NCBI RefSeq assembly: GCF_037081675.1 | Contig: NZ_JAZAQL010000005.1 | Span: 1-64,000, forward strand | From: Halorubellus litoreus | GTDB lineage: Archaea > Halobacteriota > Halobacteria > Halobacteriales > Natrialbaceae | DNA: 64,000 nt | Reading direction: 5' to 3' | Shown: positions 61,991 to 64,000 of the stretch, one piece after another | Numbering within the stretch: position 1 is the first letter of the stretch | Layout: every line of letters starts with the position of its first letter | Notes under the pieces: generated by a model | The model's input: only the letters and a program-made list of their open reading frames with translations | The model's database searches: none | Told to the model about the DNA's origin: nothing | Translations under genes and position numbers: made by a program

Positions 61991-62464
61991 ATGGCTCGAA
62001 TGCACACGCGCCGTCGAGGCTCGTCCGGTTCGGACAAGCCCGCGGCGGACGAACCGCCGGAGTGGAGCGACGTCGACGCGGACGCTGTCGAAGACCGCGT
62101 CGTCGAACTGAAAGAACAAGGGTACGACCCGTCCCAGATTGGGATGAAGCTACGCGACGAGGGCGTTCAGGGCACGCCGGTGCCTGACGTCAAACTCGCG
62201 ACTGGGAAGAAGGTCACGGAGATCCTCGAGGAGCACGATGCGACGGACGAGCTCCCGGAGGACCTCCGGAACCTCATGGAGCGCGCCGTGCGTCTCCGCG
62301 ATCACATGAACGAGCATCCGCTGGACGCGTCGAACAAGCGCGCGCTCCAGAACGCGGAGTCGAAGGTGCGCCGACTCGTCTCGTACTATCGCGGTGACGT
62401 CCTCGACGAGGACTTCACGTACGAGCACGAGGAAGTGAAGGAACTCCTCGGGTACGACGACTAA
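61991..62464 (+). CDS. rps15: Small ribosomal subunit protein S15 (uS15)
   Basis: This 157-residue ribosomal protein of the archaeal/eukaryal long form begins MARMHTRRRGSSGSDKPAAD. The N-terminal archaeal extension has VEDRVVELKEQGYDPSQIGM. The conserved core has LRDHMNEHPLDASNKRALQN and ESKVRRLVSYYRGD. It binds 16S rRNA. It leads a cluster with a RecJ-like gene, pcc1 and rps3ae, an order I recall from many haloarchaea. The preceding 276 bp (61715-61990) hold the tRNA-Ala promoter and no clear gene. Confidence 0.96.
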   Translation: MARMHTRRRGSSGSDKPAADEPPEWSDVDADAVEDRVVELKEQGYDPSQIGMKLRDEGVQGTPVPDVKLATGKKVTEILEEHDATDELPEDLRNLMERAVRLRDHMNEHPLDASNKRALQNAESKVRRLVSYYRGDVLDEDFTYEHEEVKELLGYDD

Positions 62465-62471
62465 TCGTCGA

Positions 62472-63668
62472 ATGTCGCAGTCAGGTCGCAGTGGTACCGA
62501 TGGCGGGCTAGACGCGGCGAGCATCGCGACCGAGGTAGCCGACGCGCCGTTCGTGCGCGTCGTCGCTCGCGCGAGCGGCGATGCGGTGGCGGCTGCTGGG
62601 TTGCTCGGTCGCGTGCTCGCTGCTCGCGGGACGCCGTTCCAGGTGAGTGTCGGACGCACCATCGAGGACCGGACGCGCCGCGTCGAGGACGCCTCGGCGG
62701 GCGACGTGACGGTCGTCGTCGGCGATTCGCGTGCGAGCGACGCCGTGCATCTGGACCCCGACGAGGAGCCGGCGAGCGTCGCGGCGTGGCGGCTCGCTGG
62801 CGAACTCGGTGCGACCGCGGACTCGGTGCTGGCGCTCGTCGGCGTCGCCGCTGCTGGCGTGACGCCCGGTGCCGGCTCGAGCGCGCGACTCGTCGAGTCC
62901 GCGGAGGCCGGGGGACGGCTCGACCGTCGCCCCGGCGTCGCGGGTCCCGTCGACGACGTCGTGGACGCGCTCGCGCACTCGACGCTCGTGCACGCGTCGT
63001 TCTCGGGCGACGAGGACGCTGCGCGGAACGCGCTCGGTGCGTTATCCGTGGATGCGGACGCGGTCACGGGCGACGCCGACCTGTCCGACGACGACCGTCG
63101 ACGGGTCGCGTCGTTCGTCGCCATCGCCGCGACCGGTGCCGCGGAGGCGCCGGCGCGCTCGGGCGACGCCGTCGAGCGTGCACTCCGCCCGTACGTGCTC
63201 GCGGACGCGGACGCGCCGTTCGCGACCGTCGCCGGGTACGCGGACGTGCTCGCGGTGCTCGCGGAGAGCGCCCCGGGCACGGGCGTCGCGGTGGCGCTCG
63301 GGCACGACGTCCGCGAGAGCGCGTTGTCGGCGTGGCGCGAGGACGCGACGGCCGCCCACGAGGCGGTCGAGTCGTGCGAGCGCGCTCGTCACGACGGCGT
63401 CGTCGTCGTCCACGACGTGGACGCGCCGCTCGCGACGACCGCGCGCCTCGTCCGCGATTACCGCTCGCCGGAACCCGCCGTCGCTGCCATCGACCCTGCT
63501 GGAGACGCCGTCGCAGTCGCCGGGACGCCCGACGTGGGCGTCGGCGACGTGCTCGCGCGCGTCACCACGCAGACCGGTGGCGAGCACGACGGCACCGCCG
63601 ACGCTGGCTACGCGACCATCGACTGCGACACGGACGAGTTCGTCGACTCGCTGAGGGCTGCACTATGA
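62472..63668 (+). CDS. RecJ-like DHH-family protein, degenerate motifs
   Basis: This 398-residue protein occupies the slot of the recJ-like gene between rps15 and pcc1. The fold pattern matches DHH proteins: FVRVVARASGDAVAAAGLLG in place of the first HxDxDG motif, VTVVVGDSRASD in place of the second, and TTQTGGEHDGTADAGYATID resembling the C-terminal DHHA1 GGH loop. The His/Asp residues of the first motifs are missing, so nuclease activity is doubtful. In archaea such proteins can associate with GINS and the replication helicase. It overlaps pcc1 by 4 bp. Confidence 0.75.
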   Translation: MSQSGRSGTDGGLDAASIATEVADAPFVRVVARASGDAVAAAGLLGRVLAARGTPFQVSVGRTIEDRTRRVEDASAGDVTVVVGDSRASDAVHLDPDEEPASVAAWRLAGELGATADSVLALVGVAAAGVTPGAGSSARLVESAEAGGRLDRRPGVAGPVDDVVDALAHSTLVHASFSGDEDAARNALGALSVDADAVTGDADLSDDDRRRVASFVAIAATGAAEAPARSGDAVERALRPYVLADADAPFATVAGYADVLAVLAESAPGTGVAVALGHDVRESALSAWREDATAAHEAVESCERARHDGVVVVHDVDAPLATTARLVRDYRSPEPAVAAIDPAGDAVAVAGTPDVGVGDVLARVTTQTGGEHDGTADAGYATIDCDTDEFVDSLRAAL

Positions 63669-63901
63669 GAACCGCGACCATCGAGACGACCCACGACGAC
63701 GCCGCGCTCGTTGCGGCGGCGCTCTCACCGGACAACACGAGCGAGATGGAGACGACGGTCGAGGACGGCCGCGTCGTGACGCGTATCGAGCGCGAGACGA
63801 CGAGCGGTCTCCAGTCGACCGTCGACGACTACGTCGTGAACGTCGGCGTCGCGGAGCAGGTCGTACAGACTGCCAACCAACCAGCCAACCACAACACATG
63901 A
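63665..63901 (+). CDS. pcc1: KEOPS complex subunit Pcc1
   Basis: This 78-residue subunit of the KEOPS complex takes part in threonylcarbamoyladenosine (t6A) formation on tRNA. It begins MRTATIETTHDDAALVAAAL and contains METTVEDGRVVTRIERETTS followed by LQSTVDDYVVNVGVAEQVVQ, the typical dimerising alpha/beta unit. Start and stop both overlap neighbours by 4 bp (ATGA), so it is translated with the RecJ-like protein and S3Ae. Confidence 0.93.
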   Translation: MRTATIETTHDDAALVAAALSPDNTSEMETTVEDGRVVTRIERETTSGLQSTVDDYVVNVGVAEQVVQTANQPANHNT

Positions 63902-64000
63902 GCGAACGATCAGTCTCCCGTAAGAAGGACCAGAAACGCTGGTACACGATTCACGCGCCCGAGCAGTTCGGTCGCGAGGAACTCGGTACCACGCCCGCAG
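63898..64000 (+). CDS. rps3ae: Small ribosomal subunit protein S3Ae (partial)
   Basis: The frame from ATG 63898 reads MSERSVSRKKDQKRWYTIHA and then PEQFGREELGTTPA up to the window edge, the conserved N terminus of archaeal S3Ae (eS1). Only the first 34 codons are present. The rest lies beyond position 64000. Confidence 0.93.
   Translation, partial: MSERSVSRKKDQKRWYTIHAPEQFGREELGTTPA

Overview
The window comes from a haloarchaeon (class Halobacteria). It is GC-rich throughout, and nearly every protein is acidic. It carries archaeal markers: a 7S SRP RNA, RNase P subunit Rnp4, archaeal-type S15 and S3Ae, KEOPS Pcc1, the ether-lipid prenyltransferase DGGGP synthase, a QueC/QueE/QueD set for archaeosine, and a complete archaeal che cluster with CheC and CheD. 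Promoters are archaeal TATA-like boxes roughly 25-35 bp upstream of start codons, often giving very short leaders. Many genes overlap as ATGA or GTGA. The genus cannot be fixed from sequence reading alone.

Layout. 0-5 kb: an upstream terminator hairpin, a 45-bp tandem repeat, a Gly/Met-rich small protein, two family-4 glycosyltransferases, and the rnp4-YhbY-MscS group. 5-10 kb: a copper module (CopA ATPase, SHOCT membrane protein, DUF4396 membrane protein) next to an Lrp-type regulator with a C-terminal TRASH metal-binding domain, then the 7S RNA. 10-14.8 kb: housekeeping genes (cysteine synthase family, CoA-binding protein, RecA-superfamily ATPase, DGGGP synthase) and tRNA-Arg(TCG).

14.8-32.7 kb is accessory in character. 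It holds a DUF2250-like protein, a Tat lipoprotein with a duplicated domain, a decayed metallo-beta-lactamase gene, and a 1293-residue pilin-like/vWA surface protein. It also holds a glutathionyl-hydroquinone-reductase-like protein, a restriction-enzyme-N-terminus-like protein, a 1239-residue chemotaxis transducer with a very long acidic tail, and a PKD surface protein whose 3' half and downstream partner are clearly more AT-rich. This block looks like a cell-surface and sensing region that changes by transfer and recombination.

32.7-51.8 kb is core metabolism: Rdx, SurE, Rsm22-type methyltransferase, prephenate dehydrogenase, an M24 peptidase, AroA, an AP-superfamily hydrolase, AroC, 2-oxoacid:ferredoxin oxidoreductase alpha and beta with an Lrp regulator, QueC-QueE-QueD, and a second UbiA-family prenyltransferase. 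52-61 kb is the chemotaxis cluster cheW, then cheY-cheB-cheA-cheC-cheC2-cheD-cheR. CheA has an acidic linker of about 550 residues that resembles the transducer tail. 61.1-64 kb: a 46-residue basic protein, a cluster of palindromes with tRNA-like fragments, tRNA-Ala(GGC), and the start of the S15-RecJ-like-Pcc1-S3Ae operon.

The most interesting signals are the matching acidic low-complexity regions in the transducer and CheA, the composition break inside the PKD protein gene, the loss of the catalytic Asn in one half of a double CheC, and several perfect palindromes placed at promoters of regulator and chemotaxis genes.
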